NCBI GenBank assembly: GCA_963748925.1
Contig: CAVVKG010000001.1
Span: 372,001 to 436,000, forward strand
DNA length: 64,000 nucleotides
Reading direction: 5' to 3'
From: Cryomorpha sp963748925
Lineage (GTDB): Bacteria; Bacteroidota; Bacteroidia; Flavobacteriales_D; Cryomorphaceae
The notes beneath the pieces are model-generated. The model did no database searches and was not told where the DNA came from. It saw only the letters and a program-made list of their open reading frames with translations. Positions 27,540-36,001 of this stretch are shown piece by piece. Numbering within the stretch: position 1 is the stretch's first letter; each line of letters opens with the position of its first letter. Both the position numbers and the translations under genes were made by a program.

Positions 27540-29858
27540 CTACCTGGTCTCTACTTTTATGGATGTTGTAAGCGTCTCGCCCATATCGTCCACAAGATGA
27601 AGGTTGTAGCTTCCCTTCGGGACATCTATTTCCATCTGGTGAAAGCTTTTTGTTACTCCTAAATAATTGTCATTTAGGTGCCAGTAAATTAACGCATTTG
27701 GACGCGTATGTGCAGATTTTAACACGATTTTTTCTTTTATTCCGTCTAATTCTCTCGGAATGAAAACACTCGACTCTTCCCTGGGGTAGATCATACGCAT
27801 GGTATTACCCGATTTTTGCGGAATACAACCTGCTTGCCAATCTGGAAGGCGATGATAATCGGCATGGTGTTTTTGATAATACCATGCCTCAAGTGGTGGC
27901 AGTAGAAACCATGCTTTTGTATGAATTTTATCAAGAGGGTAGCAATCCGAGTTAACCCTGCTGCTTTCGGTTTCATCCACATGAATCCATTCGCAGTAGG
28001 TACATGCCCCAGTGCTAAGGCATGTTTTGGGTATTTGACTATCACTTGTACTTTCGCATCTATCAGATGCACGCATACCGCTTTTATTACACGTTTTGAT
28101 TTGGGCAAGCGTACCGGTGGGAGGAGAGAACCAGCCTGCATTTGGTAGAATATTAAAAATGTCGAATAATACGGGAGCTGCAGCATTGAGTCCAGAAATT
28201 CCCGGTCGTCCTTCGCCGCTTGCATTTCCCACCCAGACACCCACCGTGTACCGCGCATTAAATCCCACAGCCCATGCGTCTCTAAACCCATAACTTGTTC
28301 CGGTTTTCCAGGCTACTTTTTGTGAGTTTCCAAACACTTCCCAACTTGCCTGTTCGTCGGGGCGCGTTACCATGGCCATGGCTTCTGCTGCGGCAAATGC
28401 TGCTCCCGGGCTCAACCCAAATTTCGGCAAGGTGTCCAAGTGGTTTTGGCTGTAGCCGATGGAAATGAACGGCGGTGAAGATGGGTAACGGATAAGCGAA
28501 TTGCCCATCATGCGGTAGGCATTCACCAAATCCCATAGACTTACTTCGGCTCCTCCAAGAATAAGGCTAAGACCATAGTGCGATGGAGCTTGTGAGATAG
28601 TCGTGAATCCTAATTCTTGAAGCACTTTGTGAAACTGCGGAATTCCAAAATCGCGCAGCATCCTTACTGCCGGAATGTTCAAAGATCTGGCCAGGGCCTC
28701 TTCAGCGGGTACGGCACCGCTATACTCTTCATCATAATTTTTAGGAGCGAAACCGGAATACTGCGTAGGAATATCTGGAATGAGCTGGCGAGGAGTGATA
28801 ATACCGTCATCGAGCATAGCTCCAAATAAAAAGGGTTTTAATATTGACCCTGAACTACGAGGTGTAACAATCATATCATTTGCTGTGCCATCTCTCTGTT
28901 CAAAAGGTTTTCCGTTGCCAACATAGGCCAGTATAGCCCCTGTTTCAGTATCGGCAATAAGAATCGCTCCATTTGAAATTTGGTTTCTGCGCAGGCTCTC
29001 AAGTCTTCTGTTCAGAATACGTGTGGCCTCATTCTGAATACTGCCGCTAATGGTCGATTTAATCTGTTTACCCGATTGGGTTTTGGCAGCTGTCGCTAAC
29101 AAGTGACTAGCGTTTTCGGGAAGTGGAAGAGGAGCAGAGGGCAAATCTTCGAGGAGTGCCAGCTCATAATCTTCGTTAGATAGAACACCCTGCAATTCAA
29201 GTTCTTTGAGTAGGTTGTTGCGCTTTCTGCGAAGTTCTGCCGGATTACGGCCCGGAAAGATCATTCCCGGAGCGTTAGGCAAAACCGCCAGCACGGCACT
29301 TTCGGCCCAGGACAGGGCGAAAGCAGGCTTGTTAAAATATCTCCATGAAGCGGCATCGAGGCCTACAACATTTCCGCCGAAAGGAGCATTTGAAGCATAT
29401 ATATTCAGGATATCGTCTTTAGAATACCGCCACTCGGCTCTGGTGGCCCATGCAATTTCAATCAATTTTTGCCAGATAGTTCGTCCCTTAGGTTGGCGTG
29501 CCATGCGCATTACCTGCATAGAAATAGTGCTGGCTCCGCTCGTTATCTCTCCGTTTTCAATATTTTGCCAAGCAGCTCTAGCCATTGCCGAGGGACTGAT
29601 TCCAAGATGTTGGTAAAAGCCTTTGTCTTCGTAAGCTACAATACAAGTCTTAAATTTTAGCGGAACGGTATCGGTCGCTGGAAAACGCCATTGTCCGTCG
29701 GTGGCAATTTTCGCGGCAATAAGCTGGCCGCCTTTATCCAGAAGAATTGTGCTTCTGGGCTTCTCAAACAAATTCGCCGGAAGGCAAAACAGCCACCATA
29801 AAAATCCCAGAGCTATTACTGTAACCAGGGTGATGCGTACTTTGCTGCGACCAGTCAT
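27540..29858 (-). CDS. pbpC: Penicillin-binding protein 1C
   Basis: A 772-residue bifunctional peptidoglycan synthase. After an N-terminal membrane anchor, the GT51 glycosyltransferase shows EDKGFYQHLGI and GASTISMQVMRM. The transpeptidase has S338 in SGSILKPF, SLN in ARSLNIP and K518 in WKTGTSYG. The last 90 residues match the PBP1C C-terminal module (BiPBP_C) rather than PBP1A. The alpha-2-macroglobulin gene lies just upstream, the pairing seen for pbpC with yfhM in E. coli, where the macroglobulin is thought to trap proteases when the wall is breached. A 55-codon membrane-protein gene sits 15 bp upstream. Confidence 0.96.
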   Translation of the reverse strand: MTGRSKVRITLVTVIALGFLWWLFCLPANLFEKPRSTILLDKGGQLIAAKIATDGQWRFPATDTVPLKFKTCIVAYEDKGFYQHLGISPSAMARAAWQNIENGEITSGASTISMQVMRMARQPKGRTIWQKLIEIAWATRAEWRYSKDDILNIYASNAPFGGNVVGLDAASWRYFNKPAFALSWAESAVLAVLPNAPGMIFPGRNPAELRRKRNNLLKELELQGVLSNEDYELALLEDLPSAPLPLPENASHLLATAAKTQSGKQIKSTISGSIQNEATRILNRRLESLRRNQISNGAILIADTETGAILAYVGNGKPFEQRDGTANDMIVTPRSSGSILKPFLFGAMLDDGIITPRQLIPDIPTQYSGFAPKNYDEEYSGAVPAEEALARSLNIPAVRMLRDFGIPQFHKVLQELGFTTISQAPSHYGLSLILGGAEVSLWDLVNAYRMMGNSLIRYPSSPPFISIGYSQNHLDTLPKFGLSPGAAFAAAEAMAMVTRPDEQASWEVFGNSQKVAWKTGTSYGFRDAWAVGFNARYTVGVWVGNASGEGRPGISGLNAAAPVLFDIFNILPNAGWFSPPTGTLAQIKTCNKSGMRASDRCESTSDSQIPKTCLSTGACTYCEWIHVDETESSRVNSDCYPLDKIHTKAWFLLPPLEAWYYQKHHADYHRLPDWQAGCIPQKSGNTMRMIYPREESSVFIPRELDGIKEKIVLKSAHTRPNALIYWHLNDNYLGVTKSFHQMEIDVPKGSYNLHLVDDMGETLTTSIKVETR

Positions 29859-29873
29859 TAAAAGATTAAGCGG

Positions 29874-30041
29874 TTAATCTACCTTAGACTTAATAAAAAA
29901 GTACCCTACGAGAATAATAACTGCCCATACTACGAAGCCAATAATTGCCTGAACTACTTCAATTATAGCGCTGATCGCAAGGCCTGCTGCGGCGATAATT
30001 CCTACGATTATTAAAATTGTTATTGTTATGCCTTTTTTCAT
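29874..30041 (-). CDS. Small membrane protein, 55 residues
   Basis: An ATG at 30041 opens a 55-residue frame (MKKGITITILIIVGIIAAAG to FFIKSKVD) with two closely spaced hydrophobic segments (about 5-25 and 31-50), a basic N terminus and a charged end. It ends 15 bp before the pbpC start on the same strand. A frame with such clean membrane composition and tight spacing is unlikely to be chance, but no family is recognised. It may modulate or anchor the PBP1C complex; that is inference from position only. Confidence 0.65.
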   Translation of the reverse strand: MKKGITITILIIVGIIAAAGLAISAIIEVVQAIIGFVVWAVIILVGYFFIKSKVD

Positions 30042-30246
30042 AATTAATTTAATTTTTAAGTAAAGTTAAAGAGATGCAATTGAAGAAATTTCTTCGATTC
30101 ACCAACATTTCAGCCTGTTTGTCCTGTGGAATATAGTTGCTAAAAGTATACAACTTACATTCATCTATTTGGTTATTTAATACTCCAAAACGCATTAAAA
30201 TGACTCTTATAGTGCATTGTTTTTTTTCTATTTATGGATTAAAAGG

Positions 30247-33200
30247 TCAGTCTGTCACTTCAATCCATTCACCGGGCTCTACCGCTATAATGCTTTCGTC
30301 ATACATGGCATAGCACTTAACCGCCGGCATGTAAAACTTGCCTTTGTAAGTGGCGTTGAGCCTTATTTTAAAATGAATATTACCACCAGAACTTAGGTTG
30401 AAATAAGTGAGCACCCTATCATCCCGAACATCCTGATAAGTAGGAGTGTTGCCGCTCGTTTCATTTGCCTCGCTCATTCGTGGGTTCAGAATTTCCCATC
30501 CGGAAGGAAATATTTGGGTCAGTGCCATTTCCTGATAAGTACCCCTGGTACCGGGGTTTATTATCCGTACATCAGCTATAAAGTCTGTTCCCATTTTAAG
30601 TTTTGACACATCGATAGGGTCGTAATTGGCATCGAGGTATTTGATTTCCATTCGCAAATTACTCGCAATTCTTTTTTCTTTTCCTTCTATAGGTTTTCCT
30701 GAAATAAGCAACCTGGCAAAAAGGTTTTGGTCGGTATTATTCCTGGCTGAAACATTCCCTGTGCTGCCTTTCGCAGTTACTTTTTGCTGAATAACATCCT
30801 TGCCGGTATTTATTTCCTTCGCATTGCCATTCTCAGAAATGGTGGCCTTTAGCCCTGAGTCTTTTGTATTCCCCATATATTGGGCTAGTGCACCGAGGCT
30901 ATATGCAACCGTTTGGGTGCTATACCACCTTCCGCTTCCCATCCTTTCTGCAATAGATTTGGCCACCATTGCAGCGTCGGTCGTTTGATTCAAAGCAAGA
31001 AGTACCTGCAGTACAAATCCTTCATCGCGCAAGCCTGAACCATAAGAGTAGGATAGCTCAGTGTAATTTGGAATATCGCGTACCTGGCCTTTTATCAAAT
31101 TGGAAGCTACTTCTGGCTGACCGGCTTTTACATATGCCAGCGCCAGCATCCATCTGGCCGAGATATTCAACGAACTTTGGGATTTGAGTGCATTCATGGA
31201 ACCAAAATCAGCTTCACCCGCAAGGGCGAGCGTGTATAGACGATAGGCCTGTGTGCGTTGCATATAATCTCTGTTTCTATATTCATTACTGCTCCATTTG
31301 CGCGCGGCGTATTTCTGGTACCGAATCCATTGCGACTTTAATCCGGCGGGTAGGGCATAGCCTAATTTTTCAGCTTCGAGCAAAAAGTGACCGGCATAAT
31401 TTGATCCCCAGTCGTTTTCGCTGCGAAGACCCGGCCAGTAAGACATGCCGCCATTGGGTCGCTGGAAGTTACGGTAAGCACGCAACACGTATTTCACATT
31501 CTCTTCAATATCTATTTTTTGATTGCTTGAGAGGTCAATCATGTTGCCAAGATATAGCTGCGGAAAGGCGCTGGAGGTGATTTGCTCAATACATCCATGA
31601 GGATATTGAATGAGGTATTCCAACCTTTCTTCTAAGTTAATAGCCGGTAATTTTGATAGTTCAATTACAGCATCATTTGTTCCTTCAATGCCGAAATAGG
31701 CAAAGTCAGCGCTCCATGTGGCGCCGGGCTTAATAACAGTATCACGCACTTCCGTGTACATTGGGTTGGATGCACGAACGTCTATTTCCACATCATATCG
31801 TGACACTTCTTTTCCACTGCGCGCTTCAATACTTATTTTTCCCACTCCGGTTTTACGAGAAGTAGAAAGATTGAAAAACAATAGATCATCACCTGTTTTA
31901 TCAAAATGCAGACTCTGTGTTTTTGGTCCTGTCAAACTCACTAAACCATTTGTGGTAACGGTGACTGTAACGTCCTTAATCTGGTTTTCCATAGCAAAGA
32001 CATTTACCGGAAGGGAAACCTTCTCATCAGGACCAAGTACTCGGGGCAGCGTGCCTAGAACCATTACAGGTGTTCTCACCGGAATTTCTTTTTCTGCATT
32101 TCCATAGGCTTTATCTCTTCCCGCCACAACCATTACGCGAACAGCTCCAATGTAATTCGGGATGGCGATTTTGTGAGTTGCCTTTTTACCCGCTTCCAGA
32201 TTGAATGGCCCCAGAAACCTTACAACCGGCTTAAAGCGAATGGCTTTTTGCTTCCCCGGATCTACGGCATCTTCGTCACCTCCAATGCTCAACACATTTC
32301 CGGCACCGTTTGCCAAAGCACCTATCACTTCATCATACATATCCCAGGTTTCTACCCCCAGTGCCTCCCGGGCATAAAAGGCATCCCAGGGATTTGGCGT
32401 TTTAAAGCGGGTTAATCCAAGCAGACCTTCGTCTACCACAGCAAGCGTGTAGGTCATTGGCTTACCATCTTTTTCTTTTACCGAAATCTCTGCAGTGGTT
32501 TCAGGACGCAACACTTCTGGAGCAATAATCTCAGGCTTGAGGCGCGATTGAGGATTTTCAACCATCACCGGGATCACTCCATACATTCGCATGGGTCTGT
32601 CGTTTACAGTTTGGGAATGCGGCTGTAGCAAGCTTATATGGGCAAATACATTTGGAGCCATCCCTGCATTTGCCTGAAACGCAAACTTAGTTTCACCCTT
32701 AGTGGTTTTCACCCAATACTTTTCGAGAATTTTTGTTCCATTCTCGATACAGATCAGAGCACGTCCATTTTCAGGACTTGGAAAGCTTAGCTTTACGCTG
32801 TCGCCAACGTTGTAATTGTCCTTATCGCTGCTAAATCCGAGGATGGTTGAGGCTTCGCTGTCTGTCCTGTTAGCGCGCATCCAGTAAGGCCAGTCAAAGT
32901 ATACAAACTGAGCTGATGAATGTCCACTCACCTCATCTTCAACATGAATGAGGTATCTACCCCAGTTGCGTTTAGCAATGTTAATATTATATGTTCCCTT
33001 TCCGTTTTGTAAGGATACTTTTTCTGATTTTATTTCGCGATAATGACTGCTGTTTAAGTAATTGTAATCACTCCCATTGTAGCGGTCGTACCACCAGTAA
33101 TTATCTATTTTGAAGACCTTTACGAGAAGTTCTTTTCTGTTCACCCGCTTTCCCTTATCGTCAACGCTTACCAGCTCAATACTTTGAGTTTTATCTGTTT

Positions 33201-35769
33201 CCAGGGCATCACCCCACATATCACTTTCCGGAAGGCTTATACCTGCAAAACTTTCATAGGGAGCATACTGAATGGTGTGATAGTCAACACTGAAATTACC
33301 CCCGGGCTCATATACTTTAGTGCTAAACGCGGCTTTCAACATTCCGGGAGCATTCTCAGATTTCGACTCCATGTCAATGTTCAGATTCGCTTTGCCCACA
33401 CTGTTTAGATCTCCCTCAAAAATTTTCACTTCCTCAGAGTTGAATCCAGACTTGATATTGTTGTCGAAATGATAATTATCAAAACCTTTGAAGCTTGTTT
33501 TCGTGCCTCGCAAAGTCATGGTAATATCTGCTTTAAGATTTGAAGCAGTAGCGCCATGAAGCCATTTTGCCTCCAGTGTTCCTGTTAATTTCTTTGCATT
33601 GGCTTGATTTTCATCAAATTCAAAATTGATTTTTAGGCGATTGGGCTTTACTGTTTCAATTTTTAAGCTCTTGTCAAAAACCCTGTTTCCCACTGCTATA
33701 TTCATTCTATAATCACCGGTAGGAGCTTCTGAATCTGTGGCAGTTCTGAAATCGTAAAATCCGTTTACGCCTTTCGTTTTTACAATCCTGGTTACCAGTT
33801 GGCCCAAGGGGTTGTAAAGCTCCATTTCTACGGGATGTGCCTTTGGAAGAATTTTTTCCGGATCTTCCAGAATAAAATTCACGTAAAGAGAATCTCCCGG
33901 TCGCCATACACCGCGCTCACTGTAGATGAACCCTTTAACACCTTCCTGAACATGATTTCCGGAAACGTCAAATTTTGAAAGCGAGAGCGAATTGCCCTGA
34001 TTTACCTTTAGATAGGCTTTGCTGCCAGGAATAGAGGCTACAATTACAAATGGCTCACGTGGGCAGGTAATATTCGCAAAACCATTTTCATCGCTCAGCG
34101 TTTCTTTCATTAACTGTTGCTGATAGTCGTAAACTTTGATCGTTGCAGCCTGAACGGGAGTAGTTGTTAATAGATCGTTGATGGCAACAAACAGTTTGTT
34201 ATCGCCTCCCATTTTTGCGGTAAGGCCGAGGTTGGTAGCCATTACCACACGCTTAGCGCTCGTTTTATATCGGTCATAATAGGCAGCATTGCACGGATTT
34301 TCGCGTTCCTGCCAATTGTAGCGGTAGTTTTTCCAGTAATCATCTACAAAGTAGGTTCCGTCGCTGATCCATCCCTGATTGCCCGTATTTAGATTTTCGG
34401 TTTCTTTGTCGTCTTCTTCATCGCAGAGGTATACGGCATCCTTTTGCTTAAAGCGAATGTCTATTTCGTAAAGCGCATCCGGATCGACTTTCATCACTTC
34501 AGAAAGATCAACGTAGTAGCGGTTCCACGTATAAATATCGCTACCTCCGGCCTGACGCAGATTAATGTGCTTGCGGTAAATATGCCGGCCCACACGATTT
34601 AAATAATAAGACTCACCAAGGCTGGCAGATTGCAAGTACTGAAGAATGTTATTTGAAAATATTTTGGTAATGTAAATATCTACTCCTTCGAGTGAAACCG
34701 CTTCAAAAGGGAATATCAGGCCTTCTTTCTGAGCGGGAATAATAGACTTATTACCGACGAGTCGTACGGCCGGCTTTTCCATTTCAAAAGATATGGTAGC
34801 GGTGTAATCTTCACCCATTGGTTTATCTGCTATGTTCTTAATCGCCCCGTTTATACGAAGCAGATTTTGACCATTTACCTTATTCTGCGGATAAATATTG
34901 AGCGTGTTCCCATCTATCAGAAACTTTAAGTTTTCAACATTCTCAATCGTTACAATACCATCCATATTTGTATCGGCCAGCGGATCTGAAAAGTGTACAG
35001 AAACTACCTGCTCCCCACCGTTTTCAACATTTATTTTCATGACTTCAAAATCACTTAAAGAAGGGATTCCAAATTCACTTTCACCCGAAATAGGTTCGTC
35101 GGCAGATTTAAGTGCCCATTGTATTTTCACTTTTGAGCGGTCTTCCCCGCGGGTTATGTCTTCAATGTTAAGTGAAAAAGTCCTGTTGGATTCTGCTTCA
35201 ATGTTGAAATCTAGTTTCTTATCACCCTGAGTTATCGTCAGTGCTGTCTTGATTTCATCTGAATCGATAATATCGGCTGTATGGATTTTACCTTTGAGTT
35301 TGACTTTACTCAGATCATCGGGACTGTATGTTTCAATCCCATCAAAATATACGCTTAGATCTTGCTTTATAGTTTGAAACTGAAACTCAAAAGTTTCAAA
35401 GTCACTATCTACATCCAGCAGTGCGTCCAGATTTAGTTTTCCACTAAAAATGGTGTTCCCCGGCAAGCGTTCAGTAGGAATGAATTTGAGAGTGGATTCA
35501 TCGAGCCAGATAGTTTGGCCTGCAATTTCCGGATCGAAGTCAAAAAGATTATCGGGGAGAGCATCGTTCTTGCCGAGGGGGCCAGTGTAAGGCTGAGCAA
35601 GCTGAACAATTATGGGGTCTTTCGCTGAGATAATACCCGAAGTATATGCGAAAACATATTCGCCAAAAGCGGGATCAGTCTCAATTTTTTCTTCTGGATC
35701 GCTACAGTTAACCAGTATAAGAGAGAGAAATAGGAGGAGGAGTGGAAAGCGAAATAACCTGGCTGACAT
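30247..35769 (-). CDS. Alpha-2-macroglobulin family lipoprotein
   Basis: An 1840-residue lipoprotein (lipobox LILVNCSDPEE, Cys about residue 22). It has the usual series: N-terminal macroglobulin-like domains, MG2 region (GFIYSERGVWRPGDSLYVNF), the A2M domain around ALGVETWDMYDEVI, and the thioester domain with C1393-I-E-Q in YPHGCIEQITSSAF. Helical terpenoid-cyclase-like repeats (YWPGLRSENDWGSNYAGHFL) and a receptor-binding-type C terminus follow. The intact CxEQ means the covalent protease-trapping thioester is probably functional. Neighbouring pbpC and PBP1A genes support a role in protecting the periplasm. The length matches bacterial YfhM-type proteins. Confidence 0.96.
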   Translation of the reverse strand: MSARLFRFPLLLLFLSLILVNCSDPEEKIETDPAFGEYVFAYTSGIISAKDPIIVQLAQPYTGPLGKNDALPDNLFDFDPEIAGQTIWLDESTLKFIPTERLPGNTIFSGKLNLDALLDVDSDFETFEFQFQTIKQDLSVYFDGIETYSPDDLSKVKLKGKIHTADIIDSDEIKTALTITQGDKKLDFNIEAESNRTFSLNIEDITRGEDRSKVKIQWALKSADEPISGESEFGIPSLSDFEVMKINVENGGEQVVSVHFSDPLADTNMDGIVTIENVENLKFLIDGNTLNIYPQNKVNGQNLLRINGAIKNIADKPMGEDYTATISFEMEKPAVRLVGNKSIIPAQKEGLIFPFEAVSLEGVDIYITKIFSNNILQYLQSASLGESYYLNRVGRHIYRKHINLRQAGGSDIYTWNRYYVDLSEVMKVDPDALYEIDIRFKQKDAVYLCDEEDDKETENLNTGNQGWISDGTYFVDDYWKNYRYNWQERENPCNAAYYDRYKTSAKRVVMATNLGLTAKMGGDNKLFVAINDLLTTTPVQAATIKVYDYQQQLMKETLSDENGFANITCPREPFVIVASIPGSKAYLKVNQGNSLSLSKFDVSGNHVQEGVKGFIYSERGVWRPGDSLYVNFILEDPEKILPKAHPVEMELYNPLGQLVTRIVKTKGVNGFYDFRTATDSEAPTGDYRMNIAVGNRVFDKSLKIETVKPNRLKINFEFDENQANAKKLTGTLEAKWLHGATASNLKADITMTLRGTKTSFKGFDNYHFDNNIKSGFNSEEVKIFEGDLNSVGKANLNIDMESKSENAPGMLKAAFSTKVYEPGGNFSVDYHTIQYAPYESFAGISLPESDMWGDALETDKTQSIELVSVDDKGKRVNRKELLVKVFKIDNYWWYDRYNGSDYNYLNSSHYREIKSEKVSLQNGKGTYNINIAKRNWGRYLIHVEDEVSGHSSAQFVYFDWPYWMRANRTDSEASTILGFSSDKDNYNVGDSVKLSFPSPENGRALICIENGTKILEKYWVKTTKGETKFAFQANAGMAPNVFAHISLLQPHSQTVNDRPMRMYGVIPVMVENPQSRLKPEIIAPEVLRPETTAEISVKEKDGKPMTYTLAVVDEGLLGLTRFKTPNPWDAFYAREALGVETWDMYDEVIGALANGAGNVLSIGGDEDAVDPGKQKAIRFKPVVRFLGPFNLEAGKKATHKIAIPNYIGAVRVMVVAGRDKAYGNAEKEIPVRTPVMVLGTLPRVLGPDEKVSLPVNVFAMENQIKDVTVTVTTNGLVSLTGPKTQSLHFDKTGDDLLFFNLSTSRKTGVGKISIEARSGKEVSRYDVEIDVRASNPMYTEVRDTVIKPGATWSADFAYFGIEGTNDAVIELSKLPAINLEERLEYLIQYPHGCIEQITSSAFPQLYLGNMIDLSSNQKIDIEENVKYVLRAYRNFQRPNGGMSYWPGLRSENDWGSNYAGHFLLEAEKLGYALPAGLKSQWIRYQKYAARKWSSNEYRNRDYMQRTQAYRLYTLALAGEADFGSMNALKSQSSLNISARWMLALAYVKAGQPEVASNLIKGQVRDIPNYTELSYSYGSGLRDEGFVLQVLLALNQTTDAAMVAKSIAERMGSGRWYSTQTVAYSLGALAQYMGNTKDSGLKATISENGNAKEINTGKDVIQQKVTAKGSTGNVSARNNTDQNLFARLLISGKPIEGKEKRIASNLRMEIKYLDANYDPIDVSKLKMGTDFIADVRIINPGTRGTYQEMALTQIFPSGWEILNPRMSEANETSGNTPTYQDVRDDRVLTYFNLSSGGNIHFKIRLNATYKGKFYMPAVKCYAMYDESIIAVEPGEWIEVTD

Positions 35770-36001
35770 AGATGCTGATATTTATAAGGTTCGTTAATCG
35801 TGCAGGTAGCGAAAATACGCTACACGGTGAGAATCTCAGAGTTCTAATCAGAAATTTGTTAACCGGTTTTTAAACGGGAAGGAAGAGGATTGGTTTGCTT
35901 ATTTAACTCGTGAAATAATAAGTTTATTTCTCAAAGAATGAAAATTTGCATTAATTGGGAATACGAGTTTTAATTCATTCAGTCTTACAAACCTTACCGC
36001 T

